Below, piece after piece: positions 37,494-46,080 of a DNA stretch of 48,132 nt; position 1 is the stretch's first letter; each line of letters begins with the position of its first letter. The stretch spans positions 1 through 48,132 of the forward strand of contig NZ_AFNK01000004.1 in assembly GCF_000238795.1 (NCBI RefSeq), given 5' to 3'. The notes under the pieces are model-generated. The model was not told the origin of the DNA. It did no database searches and worked only from the letters and a program-made list of their open reading frames with translations. Source of the stretch: Haemophilus sputorum CCUG 13788 (lineage in GTDB: Bacteria; Pseudomonadota; Gammaproteobacteria; Enterobacterales; Pasteurellaceae). The position numbers and the translations under genes are program-made.

Positions 37494-37557
37494 TTATTTT
37501 TCGATAATTGATAAACTTTTATCAAAATTTTAAAACAATTAAGAGTGAGGTGATTTT

Positions 37558-39168
37558 ATGTTTAATCCTATTGAACAAGAACTAGCGCAACTTGGTATTA
37601 CTCAAGTAAAAGAAATTGTTCGTAATCCGAGCTATGAGCAACTTTTTGAAGAGGAAATGGCATCTAACCTTGAAGGTTATGAAAAAGGCGTATTAACGAA
37701 TACTGGTGCAGTTGCTGTGGATACAGGGATCTTTACTGGTCGCTCTCCAAAAGATAAATATATCGTTTATGATGATTCTTCAAAAGAGCATGTTTGGTGG
37801 ACAAGTGATACAGCAAAAAACGATAATAAACCAATGACACCAGAAACTTGGAAAAGCTTAAAAGCATTAGTGACTGGTGAGCTTTCTGGCAAACGTCTTT
37901 TCGTGATTGACGCTTTCTGTGGGGCAAGCGAACATCACCGTTTAGCCGTGCGTATTATTACCGAAGTAGCATGGCAAGCGCACTTTGTGAAAAATATGTT
38001 TATTCGCCCAACAGAAGAAGAATTAAAAACATTTAAGCCTGATTTCGTAGTATTAAATGGTTCTAAAGTAACTAACCCAAACTGGAAAGAACAAGGCTTA
38101 AATTCTGAAAACTTTGTCGCGTTTAACTTAACTGAACACATACAGTTAATTGGTGGTACCTGGTACGGCGGTGAGATGAAAAAAGGTATGTTCTCAATGA
38201 TGAACTACTTATTACCGTTAAAAGGTGTTGCTTCAATGCACTGTTCAGCAAACGTTGGCGAGGATGGCGATGTAGCCGTATTCTTCGGTTTATCTGGTAC
38301 AGGTAAAACAACACTTTCAACTGATCCAAAACGTAAATTGATTGGTGACGATGAGCACGGTTGGGATGAAAGTGGCGTATTCAACTACGAAGGTGGTTGC
38401 TATGCGAAAACAATCAACTTAAGTGCTGAAAATGAACCAGATATTTACCGCGCAATTCGCCGTGATGCATTATTAGAAAACGTGGTTGTACGTGCAGATG
38501 GTTCAATTGACTTTGCAGACGGTTCAAAAACTGAAAATACACGTGTTTCTTACCCAATTTATCACATTGATAACATTGTGGAACCTGTGTCAAAAGCAGG
38601 TCATGCGAAAAAAGTGATCTTCTTAACCGCAGATGCATTCGGCGTATTACCACCAGTATCTAAATTAACCCCAGAACAAACCAAATATTACTTCTTATCT
38701 GGTTTTACCGCAAAATTAGCTGGTACAGAGCGTGGTATTACTGAACCAACGCCAACCTTCTCAGCATGCTTTGGTGCAGCGTTCTTATCACTACATCCAA
38801 CAAAATATGCAGAAGTGTTAGTTAAACGTATGGAAGCAGCAGGCGCAGAAGCTTACTTAGTAAATACAGGCTGGAACGGCACAGGTAAACGTATTTCTAT
38901 TAAAGATACTCGCGGTATTATTGATGCTATTTTAGATGGTTCAATTGAAAAAGCAGAAATGGGTGAATTACCAATCTTTAACTTGGCAATTCCAAAAGCG
39001 TTACCAAATGTAGACCCAGCAATTTTAGATCCGCGTGACACTTATGCTGACAAAGCACAATGGCAAACTAAAGCAGTAGATTTAGCAGACCGTTTTGTGA
39101 AAAACTTTGTGAAATATACAACGAATGATGAAGGTAAAGCATTAGTTGCTGCAGGCCCAAAACCTTAA
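37558..39168 (+). CDS. pckA: Phosphoenolpyruvate carboxykinase (ATP)
   Basis: Decarboxylates and phosphorylates oxaloacetate to PEP; in Pasteurellaceae it often runs in the CO2-fixing direction towards succinate. 536 residues (E. coli 540). The signature P-loop is [20 protein letters not shown] with G244-T252, preceded by [19 protein letters not shown]; the metal-binding DDEHGW follows; GRSPKDKY is the substrate loop near residue 60. GTGAGGTG sits upstream of the ATG. A strong terminator follows. Confidence 0.97.
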   Translation: MFNPIEQELAQLGITQVKEIVRNPSYEQLFEEEMASNLEGYEKGVLTNTGAVAVDTGIFTGRSPKDKYIVYDDSSKEHVWWTSDTAKNDNKPMTPETWKSLKALVTGELSGKRLFVIDAFCGASEHHRLAVRIITEVAWQAHFVKNMFIRPTEEELKTFKPDFVVLNGSKVTNPNWKEQGLNSENFVAFNLTEHIQLIGGTWYGGEMKKGMFSMMNYLLPLKGVASMHCSANVGEDGDVAVFFGLSGTGKTTLSTDPKRKLIGDDEHGWDESGVFNYEGGCYAKTINLSAENEPDIYRAIRRDALLENVVVRADGSIDFADGSKTENTRVSYPIYHIDNIVEPVSKAGHAKKVIFLTADAFGVLPPVSKLTPEQTKYYFLSGFTAKLAGTERGITEPTPTFSACFGAAFLSLHPTKYAEVLVKRMEAAGAEAYLVNTGWNGTGKRISIKDTRGIIDAILDGSIEKAEMGELPIFNLAIPKALPNVDPAILDPRDTYADKAQWQTKAVDLADRFVKNFVKYTTNDEGKALVAAGPKP

Positions 39169-39192
39169 GTTTAAAGCCTTAAAATTCTGATT

Positions 39193-39219
39193 TAGCCCCG
39201 TTTTCGGGGCTATTTTTTT
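39193..39219 (+). terminator. Rho-independent terminator of pckA
   Basis: TAGCCCCG / CGGGGCTA stem with a TTTT-type loop followed by ATTTTTTT. Confidence 0.88.
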
Positions 39220-39305
39220 GGAAGTTTCGCAATTCTTAATTTAGTACTCAAGTCAAAATTCTAAATCATAAGAATGTAATGTATTTATGCTAGTATAGTA
39301 TTTGC

Positions 39306-39314
39306 TGATATAAT
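39306..39314 (+). promoter_or_regulatory. Extended -10 of the GT8 gene
   Basis: TGATATAAT (TGn plus perfect TATAAT) lies 41 bp before the start codon. Confidence 0.55.
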
Positions 39315-39355
39315 GCAAAAATCAGAATTTAAAAAAGAAAGCTTAGGAAAGGATA

Positions 39356-40198
39356 ATGATTCATTCAAATAACGACTATATGAATATCGCTTTTACAATT
39401 GATGCAAAATATACCCCTCATTTAGAGGCGTTAATTAAATCTATTTGCTACTATAACCAGAAAGTTAATTTTTATGTTTTACACAATGATATCCCACAAG
39501 AATGGTTTGAAGGTATTCAATCTAAACTTGAAAAAATAGGGCATCATTTATTTTCTATTCATATTTCAGATGATGTTTTTAAAAATTATAAAACGTTAGA
39601 TCATATTTCTTCTTCAAGTAGTTATTACCGTTTAATGATTCCTAACTTAATTCATCAAGAACGCGTGTTATATTTAGATGCGGATATTATTGTAAATGGT
39701 TCATTATCTGAATTTTATTATAGTGATCTTAATGGGGCTCCTGTCGGGGTCATAAAAGATTATGGACTAGGAGAATATTTCCCTTTTACTTATTTAGATA
39801 AATCAGTTTCAACAAAATATTTTAATAGCGGTGTTTTACTGATTGATTGTGTTCAATGGCGAGAAAAAGGGATCGTTGATACATTGCTGAAAACAGCCGA
39901 GGAATATGCTGAACAAGTGTTATATGGTGATCAGTGTATTTTGAATATGGTTTTACGAGAAAAGGCAAAATATTACGGTTTAGCTAATAATGTTCAAGTT
40001 CAATATATTGAAGCAATTAAACAACAGTACGGGACTAATAAAGTTGAGTTAGAGACTTCTCCAAGGATTATCCATTATGCAGCAAAACACAAACCTTGGG
40101 ATAATCAAAATCCAGAATTATTTGAACGAGAGAAATACTGGTTTTTCCGTCATTTAGATTGGGCGTATTTAATTATGCGCCCAAATCAAGATTTATAA
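39356..40198 (+). CDS. Glycosyltransferase family 8 protein (LgtC-like)
   Basis: 280-residue retaining glycosyltransferase with GT-A fold. N-terminal beta strand NIAFTIDAKYTPHLEALIKSI binds the nucleotide; the DxD metal motif is LYLDADIIVNG; KYFNSGVLLID and GDQCILNMVL follow; the C-terminal IHYAAKHKPW is the conserved His/Lys motif of the family. Members include the lipooligosaccharide galactosyl/glucosyltransferases of Haemophilus and Neisseria. The acceptor and sugar are unknown. No tetranucleotide repeat lies at its 5' end, so it is not phase-variable in the way lgtC is. AGGAAAGG precedes the ATG; MNIAF at 39380 is an alternative start. Confidence 0.85.
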   Translation: MIHSNNDYMNIAFTIDAKYTPHLEALIKSICYYNQKVNFYVLHNDIPQEWFEGIQSKLEKIGHHLFSIHISDDVFKNYKTLDHISSSSSYYRLMIPNLIHQERVLYLDADIIVNGSLSEFYYSDLNGAPVGVIKDYGLGEYFPFTYLDKSVSTKYFNSGVLLIDCVQWREKGIVDTLLKTAEEYAEQVLYGDQCILNMVLREKAKYYGLANNVQVQYIEAIKQQYGTNKVELETSPRIIHYAAKHKPWDNQNPELFEREKYWFFRHLDWAYLIMRPNQDL

Positions 40199-40206
40199 AT
40201 GTAACA

Positions 40207-40230
40207 ATTACGCTAGAAAACTAGCGTAAT
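40207..40230. terminator. Hairpin between convergent glycosyltransferase genes
   Basis: ATTACGCTAG / CTAGCGTAAT, a perfect 10-bp stem with AAAA loop. The stop codon of the minus-strand gene lies inside it. No long T run follows on either side. Confidence 0.6.
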
Positions 40231-41195
40231 CTACCAGCAAGATCAAGAATAAGTTTTGCCAATACGGGAAGCGGATCATTATTCATTAAATGTTGGTATT
40301 TTAATGGTAATTTTGTTGAGCGTAATGGTTGTTGATGAGCGACCTGTGTTTGTGTGGCATCAGATGCACGATATTTATAGGCAATGAAACGAAGTTGTTC
40401 AATGGATATTTGCATATGTTGAGAGAGCAAATCACGTAACTGGTTTTCCCAAGCTAAATCACGATAGCCTTTTTTTTCCATGACCATCGTAATAGATTTT
40501 TCTAAGACTTTTTTAATTTGCTGTGCGGTTGAACGAATTGGATAATGCCCTAGCCATAGCTCATCTGTTTCAATAAATTCAGCACTGAATCTATTGATAA
40601 ACCAATGGTAGAATTGGTAGCTATTTGGTGCAATAAATACAAGGCTCTTTATTTCTTTACCACTGCTATCTCTTACGTAATGGTTCCCAATAGTTAATGT
40701 ACAGGTTTCTGCAATTGCTCTAGGAATAATTACTTTAGGCGTGAGAATTTCTTCTTTACGTTGATCTGTAAAATGATAAAGAAAATCAGGATCGTGTTCT
40801 GTAGTATTTGGGAGATAACCTCGCCAAGTATACATTCCAACACGATCTTGAGGGATTAGTTTTAGAAAAATATCTAATGTTTCACGAGAATGGCAATAAA
40901 TAAACTCATCAGCGTCTAATGGAAAGATATAGTCAATACTATTATCGTTATTTATAATATGACGCATGATATTATTTAAGATCCGTTCCTGTGCGTATTC
41001 TAATTCATTGTAGTGGTAAATATGAAGTGGTAACCCTTCTTCTTTTAAAAGTGTTAGAATTTCTCTGGTATTATCGCTGCTATTATGATCGATAATATGA
41101 AGTTCATCTAATAATGTTAAATTATGTCGAACAAAAGTTTCAATAACATCACTTTCATTACGAACCATACTTAATCCAACCAGCTTTTGATTCAT
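40221..41195 (-). CDS. Glycosyltransferase family 2-like protein
   Basis: 324 residues. The N-terminal GLSMVRNESDVIETFVRHNL and LHIIDHNSSDNTREIL are typical of the Glyco_tranf_2_4 branch, and the DxD motif is IFPLDADEFIY. The middle contains a conserved HWFINRFSAEF segment and the C-terminal third is helical. No membrane segments, so it probably works at the cytoplasmic face on a surface-glycan precursor. It follows the next gene upstream by 35 bp on the same strand, suggesting an operon of two glycosyltransferases. RBS weak (AGGAT, distant). Product unknown. Confidence 0.72.
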   Translation of the reverse strand: MNQKLVGLSMVRNESDVIETFVRHNLTLLDELHIIDHNSSDNTREILTLLKEEGLPLHIYHYNELEYAQERILNNIMRHIINNDNSIDYIFPLDADEFIYCHSRETLDIFLKLIPQDRVGMYTWRGYLPNTTEHDPDFLYHFTDQRKEEILTPKVIIPRAIAETCTLTIGNHYVRDSSGKEIKSLVFIAPNSYQFYHWFINRFSAEFIETDELWLGHYPIRSTAQQIKKVLEKSITMVMEKKGYRDLAWENQLRDLLSQHMQISIEQLRFIAYKYRASDATQTQVAHQQPLRSTKLPLKYQHLMNNDPLPVLAKLILDLAGRLR

Positions 41196-41230
41196 TTTTT
41201 ATTTTATCCTATATGGAAAGAGACAACCTT

Positions 41231-42370
41231 TTAAAGATGCTCTTTGGCAAATTTTAAATTTTCTTGGAAACGTTTTCTATCTTGCTCTGGAATAGATGAA
41301 TTTTTGAGTAATTCTACACAAAGGTCATGACATAATTGGTAATTTCCCACCCAATATGCACTAACCGCAAGTTCGTCTTTGGCTTTCCATTCATAAACGG
41401 AGTGATCGACAAAAAGAATATCATTATTTAATGGAATGCTCGCCGCTGCATTAGCGTAAATATAAGCAAGTTTAATTTTATCGTGAAAACGTAGTTGTCT
41501 TGCTAAATGATAAAGACTTTCAGCACGTTGCGGTCGATATTCATAAGCGGCTAATAATAAACTTTGCACTTCATCGAGCGAGGCGTTTAATTCAATTTTT
41601 AGTAAGGCAATTTGAAGAAGTGAATAGTAAACTTCTTCATACCACTCTCCTAAATTAGCGCGTTTGGCATACCATTCAATCGCTTTTTGAGGTATATCTG
41701 CATCACGATAGGATTGTGCAGTATAAAATGCGTAGCGACTTTTAAGATCTTCATCTTCAGGGGCATAAAAGGCTTTTTCTAAAACTTGTGCATCGTGCAG
41801 GTATTTTTGTGCATTTTGGCTACGTGCACCAAAACGGCCACTAATTATAAAATAGTCACCAGATAGATTTTGTTTTACAGAGGTTTTTTTGCGTTGTTCA
41901 ATAAATTCATGTAATACGCCACGCCAGTAAAAGCCACCATCGTTAGTAAAAAGTAATGGACGGTAATAGACATTAGCGCCAGAAATGCCATTTGCCATAC
42001 GCAAATAGTAGCAATCCGAGGTCAGTTCTTCTGGCAGAACAAAGTTACCTGTAAAGCGATCATCGGCATCAAAAATTAAAACGTAATCTGTTTTACCTTC
42101 AGCGTGTTTTAGGGCACAGTTGCGATTATGCGCAAAATTCACCCATTCATCGTGGTGAATTTCACCTTTAATGCCTTTTTCATTGAAAAAGTTTTCGATA
42201 ATTTCAGCAGTGTTATCATCTGAACCCGTGTCACTGATCACATAATAATCTAGCGGAATGTGTGAAGTAATATTTTCCAGCGTGTCTCTAATGATGGCGG
42301 ATTCATTTTTGACAATCATATTCAAACAGATAGTTTTTTTATTCGTCTTTTTATTAGCTTTTTTAGCCAT
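41231..42370 (-). CDS. Glycosyltransferase family 2 protein with TPR-like C-terminal region
   Basis: 379 residues starting with a basic tail (MAKKANKKTNKKT). The catalytic GT-A domain spans about residues 14-175: ICLNMIVKNESAII, YYVISDTGSDDNTAEII, and DxD in YVLIFDADDRF; YWRGVLHEFIE is the acceptor-loop motif. Residues about 190-379 form helical pairs (YRDADIPQKAIEWYAKRANLGEWYEE..., YRPQRAESLYHLARQLRF) resembling tetratricopeptide repeats, an arrangement also seen in some protein or peptide glycosyltransferases. The acceptor is unknown; it could be a glycan, lipid or protein. RBS AAGGAT. Confidence 0.75.
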   Translation of the reverse strand: MAKKANKKTNKKTICLNMIVKNESAIIRDTLENITSHIPLDYYVISDTGSDDNTAEIIENFFNEKGIKGEIHHDEWVNFAHNRNCALKHAEGKTDYVLIFDADDRFTGNFVLPEELTSDCYYLRMANGISGANVYYRPLLFTNDGGFYWRGVLHEFIEQRKKTSVKQNLSGDYFIISGRFGARSQNAQKYLHDAQVLEKAFYAPEDEDLKSRYAFYTAQSYRDADIPQKAIEWYAKRANLGEWYEEVYYSLLQIALLKIELNASLDEVQSLLLAAYEYRPQRAESLYHLARQLRFHDKIKLAYIYANAAASIPLNNDILFVDHSVYEWKAKDELAVSAYWVGNYQLCHDLCVELLKNSSIPEQDRKRFQENLKFAKEHL

Positions 42371-42554
42371 AGCTTAGGTATCCTTTAGGTATAGAACATC
42401 ATGTTATTTTTACAATATGAAGTATTATAGAAAAAATACCATGGCGGATGTGAAAACGATTGTAAAAAATTTGCAAAATTCTCTAAAAAAACGACCGCTT
42501 ATTCGCTATACTTGAACCCATTCAATATCTTCAGCATAAACAAAAGAGGACACT

Positions 42555-43934
42555 ATGCTCAAAATTTATAATACGTTAAAACGTGAGAAAGAAGAATTTA
42601 AGCCGATTAACCCGAATCAAGTTGGTATGTATGTCTGTGGGGTAACGGTTTACGATCTTTGTCATTTTGGGCATGGGCGAACTTTTGTTTCTTTTGATGT
42701 GATTGTGCGTTATTTACGTTATTTAGGTTACAACCTGCGTTATGTACGTAATATTACGGATGTGGACGATAAAATCATTAAACGTGCGCTCGAAAACAAC
42801 GAAACTTGTGATGCGCTTGTTGAAAGAATGATTGCAGAAATGCATAAAGATTTTGATGATCTCAACATTCTGCGCCCAGATGTTGAGCCACGTGCCACTC
42901 AACATATCCCAGAAATCATTGCAATGGTCGAAAAGCTGATTGCTAAAGGGCATGCTTATGTGGCAGCTGATGGCGATGTGATGTTTGATGTGGAATCGTT
43001 CTCGCAATATGGCGCGCTTTCTCGCCAAAACCTAGCGCAGTTACAGGCAGGCGCGCGTGTTGAAATTAAATCGGTGAAGAAAAATCCGATGGATTTCGTA
43101 TTATGGAAAATGTCTAAAGAGAATGAGCCAAGTTGGGAAAGCCCGTGGGGCAATGGTCGTCCGGGTTGGCATATCGAATGTTCCGCGATGAATAGCCAAG
43201 AATTGGGCGAACATTTTGATATTCATGGTGGCGGTTCAGATTTAATGTTCCCGCATCATGAAAATGAAATTGCACAATCTTGCTGTGCGCATGGTGGCGA
43301 ATATGTCAATTACTGGCTTCATACAGGCATGTTGACGATTGATAAAGAAAAAATGTCTAAATCGCTAGGCAATTTCTTCAGCATTCGCCATATGCTTGGC
43401 TTATATGATGCAGAAAGTTTGCGTTATTTCTTCCTCACCGCGCATTATCGTAGTTTGTTAGATTATAGCGTGGATAATTTAGATTTAGCCCGTTCAGCGC
43501 TAGAGCGTTTATATACCGCATTGCGAGGTTGTGATTTAACTGTTGCACCAGCAGGCGGAGAGCAGTATATCAGCGCATTTGAAACTGCAATGAATGATGA
43601 TTTTAATACCCCAGGCGCATTAGCCGTGCTATTTGAAATCGCACGCGAAGTGAATAAATTAAAAGCGGAAGACCCAGCGCAAGCTAATGGCTTGGCGGTT
43701 CGTTTAAAAGCATTAGCGGGCGTATTAGGCTTGTTAGAGCAAGACCCAGAGAGTTTCTTAAAAGGCGAATCTAATGCAGATGAAGCAGCGGAAATAGAAG
43801 CACTGATTGCAAAACGTAACGAAGCCAAAGCAGCTAAAAACTGGGCTGTAGCAGATGAAGTGCGCGATAAACTCAAAGCAATGAATATTGTGTTAGAAGA
43901 TACGCCAAACGGAACCACTTGGCGTAAAGCGTAA
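42555..43934 (+). CDS. cysS: Cysteinyl-tRNA synthetase
   Basis: Charges tRNA-Cys. 459 residues (E. coli 461). Class I HIGH variant [12 protein letters not shown]; zinc ligands C28 ([10 protein letters not shown]), Cys in IECSAMNSQ, and His/Glu in [15 protein letters not shown] box [11 protein letters not shown]. The C-terminal helical anticodon domain is complete. AGAGGA precedes the ATG. The 184-bp upstream region contains a TATACT hexamer at 42507 and a degraded USS (CGACCGCTTAT), but no strong promoter was seen. Confidence 0.97.
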   Translation: MLKIYNTLKREKEEFKPINPNQVGMYVCGVTVYDLCHFGHGRTFVSFDVIVRYLRYLGYNLRYVRNITDVDDKIIKRALENNETCDALVERMIAEMHKDFDDLNILRPDVEPRATQHIPEIIAMVEKLIAKGHAYVAADGDVMFDVESFSQYGALSRQNLAQLQAGARVEIKSVKKNPMDFVLWKMSKENEPSWESPWGNGRPGWHIECSAMNSQELGEHFDIHGGGSDLMFPHHENEIAQSCCAHGGEYVNYWLHTGMLTIDKEKMSKSLGNFFSIRHMLGLYDAESLRYFFLTAHYRSLLDYSVDNLDLARSALERLYTALRGCDLTVAPAGGEQYISAFETAMNDDFNTPGALAVLFEIAREVNKLKAEDPAQANGLAVRLKALAGVLGLLEQDPESFLKGESNADEAAEIEALIAKRNEAKAAKNWAVADEVRDKLKAMNIVLEDTPNGTTWRKA

Positions 43935-43943
43935 CCTCAATTG

Positions 43944-43976
43944 AAAGGGCGTGTTTTGAATTACACGCCCTTTTTT
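43944..43976. terminator. Bidirectional terminator between cysS and cca
   Basis: AAAGGGCGTG / CACGCCCTTT stem with a 10-nt loop followed by TTTT. The stop codon of convergent cca overlaps its edge. The arm sequence is nearly the same as that of the terminator at 27586. Confidence 0.87.
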
Positions 43977-45222
43977 ATGCGTGAATCCTTTTCTCTTTTT
44001 CTAACCGAATCGCTTTAATACGCCGTTTATTTAATTCTTCACGAATCGCTTGTTTTTCAAAGCCATCGGCAATCACCGCTTGCACATCAACTTGTAACGC
44101 TGCTTGCCAGTAGCGTTTAGCCAATGCTGCTTGTGGATATTCCCGTTGCTCAAAACCTAATCGCCCACGGGCATCTGCCTCGCAAGCGAATAAGAAATCT
44201 TGAAAGCGAGCAGGGCGACGCCAAACGTCCAACGCATTAAATAACTTCAACACTGTTTCAGGGCGAAGTTCTGAGATTTTATGGCAGTGCGTGTGATATT
44301 CAGTCACTAACAGCGCTAAACTTTTTTCATCATCAGAGACTTTCAATCGATTCGATAATGCTCTTACAGGTGCAATGCCTTTTTGTTCATGCCCGTAGTG
44401 ATGGGGCAGCATTTCCGCTGGCGTTAAGCCTTTGCCTAAATCGTGGCAGAGTGCAGCAAAAAGTAAAGCGGTCGGATTTTCTGCCTGTTTTGTAAATTGT
44501 TTTGCTTGGGTCAGCACCATTAAAGTATGCACACCGCTATCAATTTCTGGATGATGTTTTTCTGGCTGTGGTTTACCAAAAAGGGCATCTAATTCAGGGA
44601 ATAATACGGCTAGCGCGCCAATTTCACGCAGCAGTGAAAAATAGATGGCTGGCGAATCGGTTTCAAAAGCTTTTTGCGTTTCTAGCCAAACCCGTTCAGG
44701 GGTAAGGTGAGCAAGCTCTCCGCAAGCGGTCATATTTTGCATCAGTTTTACCGTTTCTTCTGCCACGCGAAACCCCATTGAATGAAAACGTGCAGCAAAG
44801 CGCGCAACACGCAACACTCGCAACGGATCTTCGGCAAACGCTGGGGAAACATGGCGCAGCACTTTATTGGCTAAATCGGCTTGCCCATTAAAGGGGTCGA
44901 TAATTTCTCCACTGGTTAAATCTTGTGCCATTGCGTTGATAGTCAAATCGCGGCGAATTAAATCTTGCTCAATGGTCACTGTTGGCGAAAAATCGCAAAT
45001 AAAGCCATGATAACCCGCGCCATTTTTGCGCTCTTGGCGGGCAAGGGCATATTCTTCTTGTGTTTTAGGGTGCAGAAAAACAGGAAATGCTGCGCCTACT
45101 TGTTGAAAGCCTTCTGCCAGCAGCATTTCAGGGGTTGCGCCTACCACCAAAAAATCCCGATCTTTAACGGGCAGATTTAATAATTGGTCGCGCACCGCAC
45201 CACCAACAAGATAGGTTTTCAT
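43975..45222 (-). CDS. cca: CCA-adding enzyme (tRNA nucleotidyltransferase, multifunctional Cca)
   Basis: Adds or repairs the 3' CCA end of tRNA. 415 residues, the gammaproteobacterial length with an HD domain. Nucleotidyltransferase motif A is [12 protein letters not shown] with the metal Asp pair in [10 protein letters not shown]; motif B is [12 protein letters not shown]; motif C/D is [16 protein letters not shown]. The HD phosphohydrolase domain has HDLGKG, which gives 2'-nucleotidase and phosphodiesterase activity in E. coli. AAGAGA lies upstream. It sits behind the ppiB terminator. Confidence 0.95.
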   Translation of the reverse strand: MKTYLVGGAVRDQLLNLPVKDRDFLVVGATPEMLLAEGFQQVGAAFPVFLHPKTQEEYALARQERKNGAGYHGFICDFSPTVTIEQDLIRRDLTINAMAQDLTSGEIIDPFNGQADLANKVLRHVSPAFAEDPLRVLRVARFAARFHSMGFRVAEETVKLMQNMTACGELAHLTPERVWLETQKAFETDSPAIYFSLLREIGALAVLFPELDALFGKPQPEKHHPEIDSGVHTLMVLTQAKQFTKQAENPTALLFAALCHDLGKGLTPAEMLPHHYGHEQKGIAPVRALSNRLKVSDDEKSLALLVTEYHTHCHKISELRPETVLKLFNALDVWRRPARFQDFLFACEADARGRLGFEQREYPQAALAKRYWQAALQVDVQAVIADGFEKQAIREELNKRRIKAIRLEKEKRIHA

Positions 45223-45248
45223 ATATTATTCTCTTTTATTGATTGATA

Positions 45249-45274
45249 TAAAAAGGGCGCATTTAATGCGCCCT
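45249..45274 (-). terminator. Rho-independent terminator of ppiB
   Basis: AGGGCGCAT / ATGCGCCCT stem followed on the minus strand by TTTTTAT, 7 bp after the ppiB stop. Confidence 0.85.
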
Positions 45275-45280
45275 ATCATC

Positions 45281-45790
45281 TTATTCTACGCTGACGGATT
45301 CAATCACAACATCTTCTTTTGGCACATCTTGGTGGAAACCTTTGTTACCTGTGGCAACCCCTTTAATTTTATCTACGATGTCCATGCCTTCAACCACCTC
45401 GCCGAATACTGCATAGCCCCATTCCTGCACAACAGTTTTGCCAAACATCTCTTTTGAGCGGTAATCTAAAAAGTGATTGTCTGCCACGTTAATAAAAAAT
45501 TGTGAGCTTGCTGAGTGTGGGTCTGAAGTGCGCGCCATTGCGATGGTGCCACGCTTGTTGCTTAAACCATTGCTCGCTTCATTTTGAATGGGCGCTTTGG
45601 TATTTTTTTCAATTAAACCAGCAGTCATGCCACCGCCTTGAATCATAAAGCCATCAATTACACGGTGGAAAATGGTGCCGTTATAAAAACCTTCTTTACA
45701 GTAGTCTTCAAAGTTTTTTGCTGTAATGGGTGCTTTTTCAAAATTTAACGCAATTTTAATGTCGCCATAATTGGTGTGTAGGGTAATCAT
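45281..45790 (-). CDS. ppiB: Peptidyl-prolyl cis-trans isomerase B (cyclophilin)
   Basis: Cytoplasmic cyclophilin that speeds proline isomerisation during folding. 169 residues (E. coli 164), no signal peptide. Active-site motifs: [14 protein letters not shown] with catalytic Arg, [16 protein letters not shown], and [26 protein letters not shown] lies upstream of the ATG. Divergent from the trimeric adhesin gene. Confidence 0.96.
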   Translation of the reverse strand: MITLHTNYGDIKIALNFEKAPITAKNFEDYCKEGFYNGTIFHRVIDGFMIQGGGMTAGLIEKNTKAPIQNEASNGLSNKRGTIAMARTSDPHSASSQFFINVADNHFLDYRSKEMFGKTVVQEWGYAVFGEVVEGMDIVDKIKGVATGNKGFHQDVPKEDVVIESVSVE

Positions 45791-45866
45791 AAAAGTCCTC
45801 TTTAGTTTGATGATTTTAGCAAGATTTTAACATAGAAAACGTTTGTCTATAAATGCTCAACATATA

Positions 45867-45909
45867 AAGCGGTTAAATTTTGCAAAATGGTTGCAAAATT
45901 TAACCGCTT
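45867..45909. repeat. Perfect 19-bp inverted repeat containing USS cores
   Basis: AAGCGGTTAAATTTTGCAA is exactly inverted with a 5-nt loop, and the right arm continues as a full ACAAGCGGT core on the minus strand. It lies between two divergent genes, where a terminator is not expected. The rest of the 290-bp region holds the adhesin promoter and leader hairpin. Confidence 0.8.
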
Positions 45910-45958
45910 GTTTACTTTTTTAAACCAATGTCAAGCAGTAAGATTATGTAAATCACGT

Positions 45959-45986
45959 TTGAAAATAAGGCTTGTCGCTATATCAT
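45959..45986 (+). promoter_or_regulatory. Predicted promoter of the trimeric autotransporter
   Basis: -35 TTGAAA (45959-45964), a 16-nt spacer, and -10 TATCAT (45981-45986). The start near 45993 gives a leader of about 88 nt with a CTGCATC/GATGCAG hairpin at 46026-46044. Confidence 0.55.
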
Positions 45987-46080
45987 AGCAAGGCTAAATT
46001 ACGAGGATAGTAATTTGCTTGAAGGCTGCATCAAGAGGATGCAGTTATTGTGTATAAATTATTTAAGGAACACAAATTCA

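Noticed and set aside
41231-42370. Phase-variable tract at the start of the TPR-like glycosyltransferase gene (KKANKKTNKKT)
   Set aside because: The Lys codons give an imperfect A/T-rich stretch but no regular tetranucleotide or homopolymer repeat long enough for slipped-strand switching.
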